This document shows positions 10,560 through 19,281 of a stretch of 64,000 nucleotides of DNA, piece by piece. The notes beneath the pieces were generated by a model. That model was given only the letters and a program-made list of their open reading frames with translations, was not told the DNA's origin and searched no databases. This DNA comes from Burkholderia arboris (GTDB lineage: Bacteria; Pseudomonadota; Gammaproteobacteria; Burkholderiales; Burkholderiaceae), in the NCBI RefSeq assembly GCF_902499125.1, contig NZ_CABVPX010000013.1, forward strand, positions 62,001 to 126,000. Direction: 5' to 3'. Positions within the stretch are counted from its first letter, which is position 1; each line of letters opens with the position of its first letter. Both the position numbers and the translations under genes were made by a program.

Positions 10560-10861
10560 CTTTCGCTCCCCTGCCCGATCGGGCTGCCGATGTGCGCTAC
10601 GACACCGGTCGATTATAGCGAGCGGCTTTTTTGGCAGGCCAAGGTGCCGGAACGGGCGCCAACCCCATCCATTTGAACGGTGCGCATCGCGTTGCTGCTG
10701 CGCAGCACGCCGCACTGCGGCATGCCACCGCGTCCGTGCCGCGCACCGCGGGTTTTCCACACCGTTCATCTGGACGACTGTTCGAAGGCTTTCCCGCTGC
10801 GGACACTGCGTCGCGACAACACCAACGACACACCGATGCAGGACGGTATGGAGAACCCCAC
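10560..10861. promoter_or_regulatory. Divergent control region luxR-type / porin
   Basis: This 302-base gap lies between divergent genes. A perfect -10 box TATAAT for the regulator sits on the minus strand at 10612-10617. Next to it, where a -35 would fall, is the dyad TTGGC-AG-GCCAA (10631-10642), a plausible operator. No good plus-strand promoter for the porin could be picked out. Confidence 0.45.
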
Positions 10862-11908
10862 GTGACGACACCCCGCTTCATCCGTACGGCCGCGGCCGCC
10901 GCGACGCTTGCCGCGTGCAGCGCCGCCGCGCATGCGCAGTCCGCCCTCACGCTGTACGGCGCGCTCGACGCCGGCGTGCAATACCTGACGCACGCCGACG
11001 GACGCCACTCGGCCGTGCAGTTGCAGAACTACGGCATCCTGCCGTCGCAGATCGGCATCAAGGGCCACGAGGATCTCGGCGGCGGCTGGCGGGCGCTGCT
11101 CAAGCTCGAACAGGGCCTCAACGTCAACGACGGCACCGCGACCGTGCCGGGCTACGCGTTCTTCCGCGGCGCTTACGTCGGCATCGCGGGGCCCGCCGGC
11201 ACCGTCACGCTCGGCCGGCAGTTCAGCGTGCTGTTCGACAAGACGCTGTTCTACGACCCGCTCTGGTATGCGTCGTATAGCGGCCAGGGCGTGCTCGTGC
11301 CGTTGAATGCGAACTTCATCGACCATTCGGTGAAGTACCAGTCGCCGACGTTCGCGGGCTTCGACGTCGAGGCGCTCGCCGCGACGTCCGGCGTCGCCGG
11401 CAATACGCGCGCCGGACGCGTGCTCGAACTCGGCGGCCAGTACACGAGCAACGGACTGTCGGTCAGCGCGGTGCTGCATCAGGCATACGGCGATGTGTCG
11501 GCAGCCGACGACACGTCCTCACGACGTCGCGAACTCGGCACGCTCGCCGCGCGTTATGCGTTCGCGACGCTGCCGCTCACCGTCTATGCGGGCGTCGAAC
11601 GACTGACCGGCGACCTCGACGCGGCACGCACGATCGTCTGGGGCGGCGCGCGTTACCTGACGTCGAACGGCATCGGCCTGAACGCGGGCGTCTACCACAC
11701 CGATTCGCGCACGCCGGCGATCGGCCACCCGACGCTGTTCATCGCGAGCACCACGTACGCGCTGTCGAAACGCACCGTCGCGTACGTGAACCTCGGCTAC
11801 GCGCGCAACAGCGGCCAGAGCTCGCAGACCGTCTACGAATACGATCCGACGCCGCTCGCCGGTGCGTCGCAGTTCGGCGCGATGGTCGGGATGTACCACC
11901 TGTTCTGA
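10862..11908 (+). CDS. Outer-membrane porin (Gram-negative general porin)
   Basis: Predicted 16-strand beta-barrel porin of 348 residues that would form trimeric water-filled channels for small solutes. Start is the GTG at 10862, preceded by GGAGAAC. A signal peptide ending in SAAAHAQ is followed by SALTLYGALDAGVQY, the typical first strand of Burkholderia porins. The chain ends in a terminal phenylalanine (GMYHLF), the signal for outer-membrane assembly. An MFS transporter and an HDAC-like amidohydrolase follow closely on the same strand, suggesting a common uptake and degradation unit; the solute is unknown. Confidence 0.92.
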   Translation: MTTPRFIRTAAAAATLAACSAAAHAQSALTLYGALDAGVQYLTHADGRHSAVQLQNYGILPSQIGIKGHEDLGGGWRALLKLEQGLNVNDGTATVPGYAFFRGAYVGIAGPAGTVTLGRQFSVLFDKTLFYDPLWYASYSGQGVLVPLNANFIDHSVKYQSPTFAGFDVEALAATSGVAGNTRAGRVLELGGQYTSNGLSVSAVLHQAYGDVSAADDTSSRRRELGTLAARYAFATLPLTVYAGVERLTGDLDAARTIVWGGARYLTSNGIGLNAGVYHTDSRTPAIGHPTLFIASTTYALSKRTVAYVNLGYARNSGQSSQTVYEYDPTPLAGASQFGAMVGMYHLF

Positions 11909-11929
11909 TTCCTCCAACGAGATTCCGCC

Positions 11930-13138
11930 ATGAAAACCCTGTCTCCGGATGCCGCACTCTCGCCCGACGGCCGCGCGTCGACATTCGCGCGCTCGACGCT
12001 CGCCGCACTCGTCGTGTTCGCGGCGATCACGCCGCTGTTGCTGCTCGTCGCACCGGCCGTCGCCGGCCAGCTCGCGACGCAGCTCGGGCTGTCCGCGTCG
12101 CAGATCGGCACGTACTTCTTCGTCGAACTCGGTGCGTTCAGCCTCGCGACCGTGCCGTCGTACCTGTGGCTCGGTCGTGTCGACGCGCGCCGCGTCGCGG
12201 CATTCGCCGTCGCGCTGTTCGGCGCGGGCAACCTGCTGACCGCGCTGTGGATGCCGGGCTTTGCCGCGCTGCTCGCGCTGCGCGCCGTCACCGCGCTCGG
12301 CGGCGGCTCGCTGATGGTGCTCTGCATGACGAGTGCGGCAACGAGCAGGAACAGCGACCGCGTATACGGCCTGTGGGTCGTCGGCCAGCTGATCGCGGGC
12401 GCGGTCGGCCTGTTCGTGCTGCCGCACGTGTTCGCCGCATTCGGGCTGCGCGCGCTGTACGTTGCGCTCGCCGCGCTCGCCCTGCTCGCGGCGCCGCTGT
12501 CGCGCGGCTTCCCGTCGTCGCTCGGCACGCAGCCGGCAGCCGCGCACACGGCGCGCGGCGACGCGACGCAAACGCCGCGCAGCTTCGTCGTGCTCGCCAT
12601 CGGTGCCGTGCTGACGTTCTATCTCGCGATCGGCAGCGTGTGGACGTTCGCGAGCCGCGCGGCGGCCGAGGCCGGGCTCGATCCGCAGTCGACCGGCAAC
12701 ATGCTCGCGATCGCGAGCGTGATGGGGATCGCCGGCGCGGTGCTCGCCTCGTGCGCGGGCGGCCGGCTCGCGCGGCGCGCGATGCTGGCGGCCGGCTATG
12801 CGCTGCTTGCGGCGTCACTCGTCGCGCTTGCCACGATGCGTCACACCGGCGGCTACAGCGCGGCGATCTTCGCGTTCAAGTTCGCGTGGACGTTCGTGCT
12901 GCCGTTCATCCTCGCGACCGTCGCGCAGATCGACACGTCGGGCCGCCTCGTCGCGACGCTCAATTTCGTGATCGGCGCAGGCCTTGCCGCCGGCCCGCTG
13001 CTTGCGGGCCTGATGCTCGACGCCGGCGGCACGATGCGCGCGCTGTTCGTGGCCGCGACGGCCGTCGCGATCGTGTCGTTCGCCGCGCTGCGCCATATCG
13101 ATCGCCGCGCGCGCCCCACCCTTTCTCCCCAACCGTGA
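11930..13138 (+). CDS. MFS transporter
   Basis: Integral inner-membrane protein of 402 residues with about 12 hydrophobic helices, fitting the major facilitator superfamily. The loop after helix 2 (YLWLGRVDARR) matches the position of the conserved family signature, but weakly. It starts 21 bases after the porin stop codon and ends 16 bases before the HDAC-like amidohydrolase, so the three genes are very likely one operon. The pairing suggests import, or export of products, of an N-acetylated compound such as an acetylpolyamine, which is inference from context. Confidence 0.85.
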   Translation: MKTLSPDAALSPDGRASTFARSTLAALVVFAAITPLLLLVAPAVAGQLATQLGLSASQIGTYFFVELGAFSLATVPSYLWLGRVDARRVAAFAVALFGAGNLLTALWMPGFAALLALRAVTALGGGSLMVLCMTSAATSRNSDRVYGLWVVGQLIAGAVGLFVLPHVFAAFGLRALYVALAALALLAAPLSRGFPSSLGTQPAAAHTARGDATQTPRSFVVLAIGAVLTFYLAIGSVWTFASRAAAEAGLDPQSTGNMLAIASVMGIAGAVLASCAGGRLARRAMLAAGYALLAASLVALATMRHTGGYSAAIFAFKFAWTFVLPFILATVAQIDTSGRLVATLNFVIGAGLAAGPLLAGLMLDAGGTMRALFVAATAVAIVSFAALRHIDRRARPTLSPQP

Positions 13139-13154
13139 CAGGTCACGCACATCC

Positions 13155-14264
13155 ATGAATCGCACTGCCTTTTTCACCGACGAACGCACCTTCTGGCACA
13201 CCGGCGGCACGCACGCGCTGTTCTTCCCGGTCGGCGGCTGGGTGCAGCCGCCGTCGAGCGCGGGCTACGCGGAATCTCCCGATTCGAAGCGCCGCTTCCT
13301 GTCGCTCGTGCAGGCGTCGGGCCTCGCCGCGCAACTCGACCTGCGCGGCGCCGAGCCGGCCACGACCGCCGACCTGCTGCGGATTCATCCGGCGCATTAT
13401 CTCGACGCGTTCCGCGCCCTCAGCGACGCGAACGGCGGCGACCTCGGCGATCTCGCGCCGTTCGGCAAGGGCAGCTACGAGATCGCCGCGCTGTCGGCCG
13501 GCCTCGCGATCGCGGCGGTCGATACGGTCGTCGGCGAGCGCGCGGCGAATGCGTTCTCGCTGTCGCGGCCGCCCGGCCATCACTGCCTGCGCGACCGGCC
13601 GATGGGCTTCTGCATGCTGGCGAACATCCCGATCGCGATCGAGGCCGCCCGCGCGAAATACGGCATCGAGCGCGTTGCCGTGATCGACTGGGACGTGCAT
13701 CACGGCAACGGCACGCAGTCGATCTACTACGACGATCCGGACACGCTGACGATCTCGCTGCACCAGGACCGCTGCTTCCCGCCCGGCTACAGCGGTGCGG
13801 ACGATCGCGGCGAAGGCGCGGGCGTGGGCGCGAACCTGAACGTGCCGCTGCTCGCGGGCAGCGGCGACGATGCGTATCGCTACGCGTTCGAGCGGATCGT
13901 CGTGCCCGCGCTGGAGCGCTTTCGCCCCGAGCTGATCGTCGTGGCAAGCGGCCTCGACGCGAGCGCGGTCGATCCGCTCGCGCGCATGCAGCTGCATACC
14001 GACAGCTACCGGTTCATGACGCGCGCGGTGAAGGATGCCGCGCAGCGCCATTGCGGCGGGCGGCTCGTGATCGTTCACGAAGGCGGGTATTCGGAGGCGT
14101 ACGTGCCTTTCTGCGGGCTCGCGATCGTCGAGGAACTGGCCGGCATTCGCACCGATGTCGACGATCCGATGCTCGATCTCGCGATCGCGCAGCAACCCGG
14201 CGAGCGATTCGTTGCGTTCCAGCGCGAGCTGCTCGACGAACTGGCGGCATCGTTCGGGTTCTGA
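13155..14264 (+). CDS. Histone deacetylase-like amidohydrolase (HDAH class)
   Basis: Zinc-dependent deacetylase of the bacterial class II HDAC group, whose characterised members remove acetyl groups from acyl-amines or acetylpolyamines. The 369-residue length equals that of the FB188 HDAH enzyme. Key residues fall at the same numbers: His-His in RPPGHH (about 142-143), zinc ligands Asp180 and His182 in IDWDVHHGNGTQ, Asp268 in ASGLDAS, and catalytic Tyr312 in HEGGYS. Bacteria lack histones, so the natural substrate is a small molecule or protein. It is third in the porin-MFS-HDAH operon. Confidence 0.93.
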   Translation: MNRTAFFTDERTFWHTGGTHALFFPVGGWVQPPSSAGYAESPDSKRRFLSLVQASGLAAQLDLRGAEPATTADLLRIHPAHYLDAFRALSDANGGDLGDLAPFGKGSYEIAALSAGLAIAAVDTVVGERAANAFSLSRPPGHHCLRDRPMGFCMLANIPIAIEAARAKYGIERVAVIDWDVHHGNGTQSIYYDDPDTLTISLHQDRCFPPGYSGADDRGEGAGVGANLNVPLLAGSGDDAYRYAFERIVVPALERFRPELIVVASGLDASAVDPLARMQLHTDSYRFMTRAVKDAAQRHCGGRLVIVHEGGYSEAYVPFCGLAIVEELAGIRTDVDDPMLDLAIAQQPGERFVAFQRELLDELAASFGF

Positions 14265-14374
14265 CGCGCGGGAACGGACATGAGGGGCCGGCAGGCGCCG
14301 GCCCTTGCGCGATCCGCGCGGATGGGGTTTGCTGTGCTTTTATCCATGTTCCGGCCCGATGCCGCACTCATCCG

Positions 14375-14605
14375 ATGAAATCGTCCCCGCGCGATGACAA
14401 CGACAACGCCAAAACGCGCCGCCAGCCATCGAAGCTGGTCCTGAACATCGCTGCCGTCACGGTCGGCCTCATCACGTTCGCGATCGGCGCGGCGTGGGTG
14501 ATCTACAGCTGGGTCGTCGATCGCGAAGCGCAGTATTTCGCGATTCCGCTGGTGTTCTCGGTGCCGGTGATCGTGGCCGTCGCAATCCGGAGCTTCTGGG
14601 AGTAG
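14375..14605 (+). CDS. Small two-helix membrane protein, unknown function
   Basis: A 76-residue predicted protein. A charged N-terminus (KSSPRDDNDNAKTRRQPSK) is followed by two hydrophobic stretches, around residues 22-46 and 54-71, separated by a short polar VVDREAQY loop. This suggests a small inner-membrane hairpin protein. I do not recognise the family. It lies 110 bases after the HDAC-like gene on the same strand and could be a separate unit. Coding is supported by the clean hydrophobic pattern and GC-rich third positions, but not proven. Confidence 0.6.
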   Translation: MKSSPRDDNDNAKTRRQPSKLVLNIAAVTVGLITFAIGAAWVIYSWVVDREAQYFAIPLVFSVPVIVAVAIRSFWE

Positions 14606-14710
14606 GCGCGCCTGTAATGATGAAGCGCAGCGGGTCGGGTGACGCGCGGCGCCGGGTATCGGGCTTGTCCTAGATAACGCGGCGGGCACCGCGATTCGCA
14701 TGCACGCCGG

Positions 14711-15007
14711 TCACAGGCCGGGACGCGGGCACGGATTGGAGACCCCGCCCTGATATCCGCCAGTGACGACGCCCAGCAAGGCGCCCGCCAGCGACGTGCC
14801 GAGCGCTTTCAGCACGTTCTCGGCCGACAGCGACTCGCCGCTCGACATCACCCGCCCCGAGTACGCGGAACACGCCGACGACGTCGACGTAACCGTCTGT
14901 ACCGGTTTGGCACTCCACGCGATGTTGTCGGCAGGCGTATTGGCGAATGCCGGCGCGGCCAGCATCAGCGTCAGAACGGAAATCGGGATGCGTATGGTGT
15001 TTTTCAT
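14711..15007 (-). CDS. Small exported protein with glycine-rich C-terminus
   Basis: Predicted 98-residue protein with a clear signal peptide (MKNTIRIPISVLTLMLAAPA, cleavage likely after AFA). The mature part has a short Ser/Thr-rich segment, then LGTSLAGALLGVVTGGYQGG, a small-residue helix like those of glycine-zipper outer-membrane or periplasmic proteins. GAGAGG lies before the ATG at 15007. No named family is recognised. It stands alone between the small membrane-protein gene and tRNA-Leu. Confidence 0.68.
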   Translation of the reverse strand: MKNTIRIPISVLTLMLAAPAFANTPADNIAWSAKPVQTVTSTSSACSAYSGRVMSSGESLSAENVLKALGTSLAGALLGVVTGGYQGGVSNPCPRPGL

Positions 15008-15117
15008 CGGCGGCCTCTCGGTTTTGTTGTGCGTCTTGCATGAAACGTGAGCACGATATTACACGCGACTCGGTTTTCCGTGAGAGGCCTGCCTGTCCGG
15101 AGAATATTCGCACCAAC

Positions 15118-15156
15118 AAAAAAGCGCTGCGGTCAGCCGACCGGCAGCGCTTTTTC
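15118..15156 (-). terminator. Terminator downstream of tRNA-Leu
   Basis: Perfect 8-bp stem AGCGCTGC/GCAGCGCT (15123-15130 with 15144-15151) flanked by a run of A on one side and T on the other, so it can work in both directions. On the minus strand it follows tRNA-Leu by about 35 bases. Confidence 0.85.
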
Positions 15157-15189
15157 GTGAACGACCCCTGACGGGGGGCGTCCGACTTC

Positions 15190-15276
15190 TGGTGCGTGAG
15201 GCCGGACTCGAACCGGCACACCCTTGCGGGCGTCAGGACCTAAACCTGGTGCGTCTACCAATTTCGCCACTCACGC
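15190..15276 (-). tRNA. tRNA-Leu (anticodon UAG)
   Basis: The 87-base minus-strand sequence folds as a class II tRNA. The acceptor GCGTGAG pairs with CTCACGC, followed by discriminator A and an encoded CCA. The D-arm has AATTGGTAGAC, the anticodon loop is TTTAGGT (anticodon UAG, reads CUN codons), a long variable arm follows, and the T-arm contains GGTTCGAGTCC. The lowest anticodon-stem pair is C-A, a mismatch. No integrated element is seen at this tRNA. Confidence 0.96.
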
Positions 15277-15513
15277 GCAATTTCCGTCGCCTGACCGCGC
15301 GGCACGCAAGATACATGCGCCACGCGCCCGGGACATCACGCCGGCCCGAAAACCGGCACGCCCGATCAGGCGAGCGCGAGATTCTACCCGATCCGCGCGG
15401 CCTTGTCTCGCCCTGCCGGCACCCGTCGTGCCGCGGTGCTAGAATGCCGCGCTCGACGTTTCGGCACCGCGCCGCCGCGCGTCCCCCGAACCCGCCCCCA
15501 CCCGATTCCGCCC

Positions 15514-16347
15514 GTGAACTTCGACGACTACTGTCAGCAAAAGGCTGCCCCCGCAGGCTCCAGCGCCTACTACGCGCTACGCCAGGCGCCACTCGCCACG
15601 CAGCCGCGCCTCACCGCGCTGTTCGCGCTGCGCCGCGAACTCGAGGAAACCGTCAAGGAAACCAGCGACCCGACCGTCGGGCACACGAAGCTCGCGTGGT
15701 GGCACAAGGAACTCGCAGCGCTCGCCGACGGCCAGCCGTCGCACCCCGTCACGAAGGCGCTCGCGCAACATCATCCGGCGATCGCCGCCGAGGCCGATGC
15801 GTTGCGCACACTCGTCAACGGCTACGGGATGGACCTCGAACAGGCGCGCTACCTCGATTTCGCGAACCTGCAGCGCTATATCGCGCAGGTCGGCGGCACG
15901 TTCGCGTCGCTGGTTGCGCGCGCCAGTTCCACGAACCCGGCCGACCCGCAACCGTGGGCCGCGGATGCCGGCCGCGCGCTGATGCTCGCGCAGTTCGTGC
16001 AGGAACTCGGCAACGACGCGCGCCACGGCCGCATCTATTTGCCGATCGACGAACTGCAACGCTACAACGTGACCGCGGCCGATCTGCTGAATGGCCGCTA
16101 CAGCCCGGCCTTCACCGAATTGCTGCAATTCCAGACGGCCCGCGCACGCGAAGCGCTCGCGGCCGCCGAAGCGGCGATCCCCGCGACCGAACGCCGCGCG
16201 CAGCGCACGCTGCGCGCGCAGCTCGCACTGGCCGGCGCGCTGCTCGACGAAATCGAGCGCGACGGCTACCAGGTGCTGCACCAGCGCATCGCGCTGACGC
16301 CGATCCGCAAGCTGTGGATCGCGTGGCGCGCGTCGCGCCGCCGCTGA
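15514..16347 (+). CDS. Squalene/phytoene synthase-fold protein, divergent
   Basis: Predicted 277-residue all-helical protein of the trans-isoprenyl diphosphate head-to-head synthase family. The second signature region is recognisable as FVQELGNDARHGRIYLP (about residue 164), matching the usual RDxxEDxxRGRxYLP. In the first region, where active enzymes have an aspartate-rich DDxxD, this protein has RRELEETVKETSD. Magnesium-dependent condensation may therefore be lost or changed. Start is a GTG at 15514 because the family N-terminus (FDDYCQQKAAPAGSSAYYAL) begins there. It is monocistronic and convergent with the DUF1501 gene, and no hopanoid or carotenoid genes are nearby. Confidence 0.82.
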   Translation: MNFDDYCQQKAAPAGSSAYYALRQAPLATQPRLTALFALRRELEETVKETSDPTVGHTKLAWWHKELAALADGQPSHPVTKALAQHHPAIAAEADALRTLVNGYGMDLEQARYLDFANLQRYIAQVGGTFASLVARASSTNPADPQPWAADAGRALMLAQFVQELGNDARHGRIYLPIDELQRYNVTAADLLNGRYSPAFTELLQFQTARAREALAAAEAAIPATERRAQRTLRAQLALAGALLDEIERDGYQVLHQRIALTPIRKLWIAWRASRRR

Positions 16348-16357
16348 CCCCCACGCG

Positions 16358-17578
16358 TCACGCCTTCAACAGCGGCAGCGTGTCGAAGCGCTGCTGCAGC
16401 ACGCGCGTCGCGTCGAGCCCCCACCACGGCCCGAGCACGGTCGCGTAGAGCTGGCGGAAATCCACCGAGACCGGCAGGTTGCCGTTGCCGTCGAGCCGGC
16501 CGAGCGCCGGCGGCGCACCGTACAGCCCGCCGGCCACGCGGCCGCCCATCACGAAATGCGGCGCGGCCGTGCCGTGATCGGTGCCGTTGCTCTGGTTCTC
16601 GCGCACGCGCCGCCCGAATTCCGCATACGTCATCACGAGCGTCTGGTTCCAGCGCCCGAGTTCGATCAACGCGCCGCGCATCGCACTCATCCCTTCCGCG
16701 AACTGCTTGAGCAGCGCGGCCTGCTGCCCCGGCTGGTTCTGGTGCGTGTCGAAGCCGTTGAGCGTCAGGCGCAGCACCGCGACGCCATCCTGCGCGCCGG
16801 GCCCGGACGCCTCGCATGCGGCCAGCACCTGCATCGCGGTCTTCACCGACGTGCCGAACGCGCCGGCCGGAAAGGCCGTCCTGAATTCACGCATCCCGCC
16901 ACGCGGGCGCAGCCGGTCGGCCGCCTTCACGATGTCGTTCTCGACGTCGATGATGTGCGCGAGCGCAGGGTTCTGCTCGCGCAGCGACGACGGCTCGGCG
17001 AGCCGGGCCGCCCGGATGAACTGCGCGGGATTGACGAGCGCGATCGCACGCGCGCCGTTCGACAGCGGCCCCATTTCGGCGCTGCCGAGCACGACGCCGT
17101 CCGCCGCGAAACCGGGCGGCACGGGCGCCTGCGCAAACGTGCGCGTGAGCCAGCCTTCATGCAGGTACTGGTCCGAGCGCGATGCGGTGTCCCAGATCTC
17201 GATCGAGCGGAAATGCGACAGGTTCGGCTGCGGATAGCCGACGCCCTGCACGACCGCGACCTGCCCGTCGCGCCACAGCGGCATCAGCGGCGCAAGCGAC
17301 GGGTGCAGCCCCGTGTGCGCATCGAGCTGCAGCACCTGCTCGCGCTTGATGCCGATGCTGCGCCGGAACGTGTAGTACAGCGGGTCCGCGTACGGCACCA
17401 CCGTGTTGAGGCCGTCGTTGCCGCCCTTCAGCTCGACGAGGATCAGCACGTTCGCATACCCGGCCGCCGGCTGCCGCCCCGCCTGCGTCGCGGCAGCCGC
17501 CATCGCGGGCGCTTGCCACATCGACACGCCGGCCGCGGCCGCAGCGCCCGTCAGCGTCAGAAAATCACGTCGGTTCAT
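16358..17578 (-). CDS. DUF1501 family protein, Tat-exported
   Basis: A 406-residue protein of the DUF1501 family, related to the alkaline phosphatase/sulfatase fold. It begins MNRRDFLTLTG, a twin-arginine export signal, followed by a hydrophobic stretch ending APAMA. Family features include LVELKGGNDGLNTVVPY and late segments FDTHQNQPGQQAALLK and EFGRRVRENQSNGTDHGTA, which look like metal-binding motifs. It lies 67 bases after the DUF1800 gene on the same strand; the two families occur together in very many bacteria. No biochemical role is established that I know of. Confidence 0.9.
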   Translation of the reverse strand: MNRRDFLTLTGAAAAAGVSMWQAPAMAAAATQAGRQPAAGYANVLILVELKGGNDGLNTVVPYADPLYYTFRRSIGIKREQVLQLDAHTGLHPSLAPLMPLWRDGQVAVVQGVGYPQPNLSHFRSIEIWDTASRSDQYLHEGWLTRTFAQAPVPPGFAADGVVLGSAEMGPLSNGARAIALVNPAQFIRAARLAEPSSLREQNPALAHIIDVENDIVKAADRLRPRGGMREFRTAFPAGAFGTSVKTAMQVLAACEASGPGAQDGVAVLRLTLNGFDTHQNQPGQQAALLKQFAEGMSAMRGALIELGRWNQTLVMTYAEFGRRVRENQSNGTDHGTAAPHFVMGGRVAGGLYGAPPALGRLDGNGNLPVSVDFRQLYATVLGPWWGLDATRVLQQRFDTLPLLKA

Positions 17579-17645
17579 CGCGCATCCTTTGGTTCGCCGT
17601 CCGGCACCTTTGCCGCGGCGGCGCCCCGCTTCGTCGTCGTTCGAA

Positions 17646-19154
17646 TCATTTCAGTTGATAGGCCGGATCCATCAGCAGCGCCTCGAGGTACGCGCTGCCG
17701 GTCGAATCCGTGTCGATCGCCGCGACCGGCGACAGCTGCAGCACCGCGTGCTGCAGTTGAAGCTCGGTCGACAATCCCGCGATCGCCTGCGGCCGCGCAC
17801 GATACTGTGCCAGCCAGCGTTCGAGGTCGAAACGCAGGCCGCCGCGCGCCGGTTTCGCGGGCGTGCCGCGCATGCCGGCCGCGGACGCCGTGTCGGCCAC
17901 CGGCATCGCGTGCGCACGCGCATTCGGCGGCGGCGCCATCGGGTGCGCCGGCGGGTGCATGCCGGCCGTCTCCGTCGCACGGAACAACTGCTCGACGAAC
18001 TGCTTGCGCGACAGCAGCGTGGTGCTGTTGATCCACAGCGCACCGCCCGGCCAGCCCTTCACGTTCGGCGGATAGAACAGGTTCTGCCCGAGCGTGCGCA
18101 CGGTGTTCGCGAGCATCTGCGGATCGCCGTACGCCACGTCGAACAGCCGCACCGACCCGACGACGAATTCCGCCGGCGACTTGACGAGCACGCCGCGGTT
18201 GCGCGGATCCCAGAACGCGTCGGTCGACCACAGCGCGGCGAGCGCCGCGCGAATATCGTAGCCGCTCGCGCGAAACCGTTCGGCCACCGCATCGAGCGCG
18301 CCGGGATCGGGCGTATCGGACACGAACTCGCGCCACAGCTTGCCGGCGATGAAGCGTGCAGTGCCCGGCCGCTTCAGCAGAACGTCGAGAAAGCCGTCGC
18401 CGTCGAACGGCCCCGTTTCGCCGAGGATCGTCTTGTCGCCGGCATCGTGCCACTCGGGCCGCGCCTCGAAGCGCAGCGTGTCGGGATCGATCGTCCAGCC
18501 CGTCATCGCGCGCGCGGCTTCGGTCACGTCGTACTGCGTGTAATGCCCTTCGCCGAGCGTGAACAGCTCCATCACCTCGCGCGCGAAATTCTCGTTCGGA
18601 CGCCCCTTGCGATTGCTCGCGCCGTCGAGATACTGCAGCATCGCCGGATCCTTCGCGACCGCGTGCAGCAGCGTGCCGAAGTTGCCGAGCGCCTCGCGGC
18701 GAAACAGCGCGTTCTGCGCGGCCATCGTCTGCGGGTAAGGCACCTTGTCCTGCCCCGACGTGAAGTGCCCGTGCCAGAACAGCGTCATGCGCTCGGTCAG
18801 CGGCGACGGCGTGACGACCATCTCGTTGACCCAGGCCGCGCGCAACGCATCGTAGCGGACGTTGCGCTCGCGCTGCTCGTCGCGCCGCATGTCGGGGGTC
18901 AGCGCCTGGCGCTGCGCGCGCGTCGGCGGCAGCTCGGCGATCCAGTCGGGCCAGGTCGTGACGGGTTCGTGCCGCACGCCGCCGAGGGTGTCGGCCACGG
19001 CCTGCGCGCGTGTCATGCCGACGATGCGCGCGACGTCGGCGGGCGCGGGGGAGAAACCGGTGCGGCTCAGGAAAAACAGTGCGTCGTCGGCATCGAGCGG
19101 CGACTGCATGGCAGGCGACGGCGCCGGTGCGGCAGCGTTCGCTTTCATCGTCAT
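17646..19154 (-). CDS. DUF1800 family protein
   Basis: A 502-residue protein of the DUF1800 family. It shows the family segments ALFFLSRTGFSPAPADV, VRYDALRAAWVNEMV, FWHGHFTSGQDKV, NENFAREVMELFTLGEGHYT and PPNVKGWPGG. Its partner DUF1501 gene lies immediately downstream, and the two are probably one operon. No signal peptide is evident at the ATG at 19154, whose product begins MTMKANAAAPAPSPAMQSPL; family members are often exported, so a different start or export with the DUF1501 partner is possible. Function unknown. Confidence 0.88.
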   Translation of the reverse strand: MTMKANAAAPAPSPAMQSPLDADDALFFLSRTGFSPAPADVARIVGMTRAQAVADTLGGVRHEPVTTWPDWIAELPPTRAQRQALTPDMRRDEQRERNVRYDALRAAWVNEMVVTPSPLTERMTLFWHGHFTSGQDKVPYPQTMAAQNALFRREALGNFGTLLHAVAKDPAMLQYLDGASNRKGRPNENFAREVMELFTLGEGHYTQYDVTEAARAMTGWTIDPDTLRFEARPEWHDAGDKTILGETGPFDGDGFLDVLLKRPGTARFIAGKLWREFVSDTPDPGALDAVAERFRASGYDIRAALAALWSTDAFWDPRNRGVLVKSPAEFVVGSVRLFDVAYGDPQMLANTVRTLGQNLFYPPNVKGWPGGALWINSTTLLSRKQFVEQLFRATETAGMHPPAHPMAPPPNARAHAMPVADTASAAGMRGTPAKPARGGLRFDLERWLAQYRARPQAIAGLSTELQLQHAVLQLSPVAAIDTDSTGSAYLEALLMDPAYQLK

Positions 19155-19281
19155 GGACTCCCGGAACGCACCGGCGGTGCGGATGCCAGTACAACGGCAT
19201 TCGGCAGGCGAAAGTTGACGGAAAAAGTGCTACGAATTCTTTCCGCGCGGGATGGCCGCGCAGGGGGAAAGACGGTGCATG

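Noticed and set aside
15190-15276. tRNA-Leu as an attachment site of an integrated element.
   Set aside because: No integrase, direct repeat of the tRNA 3' end, or change in composition is visible on either side.
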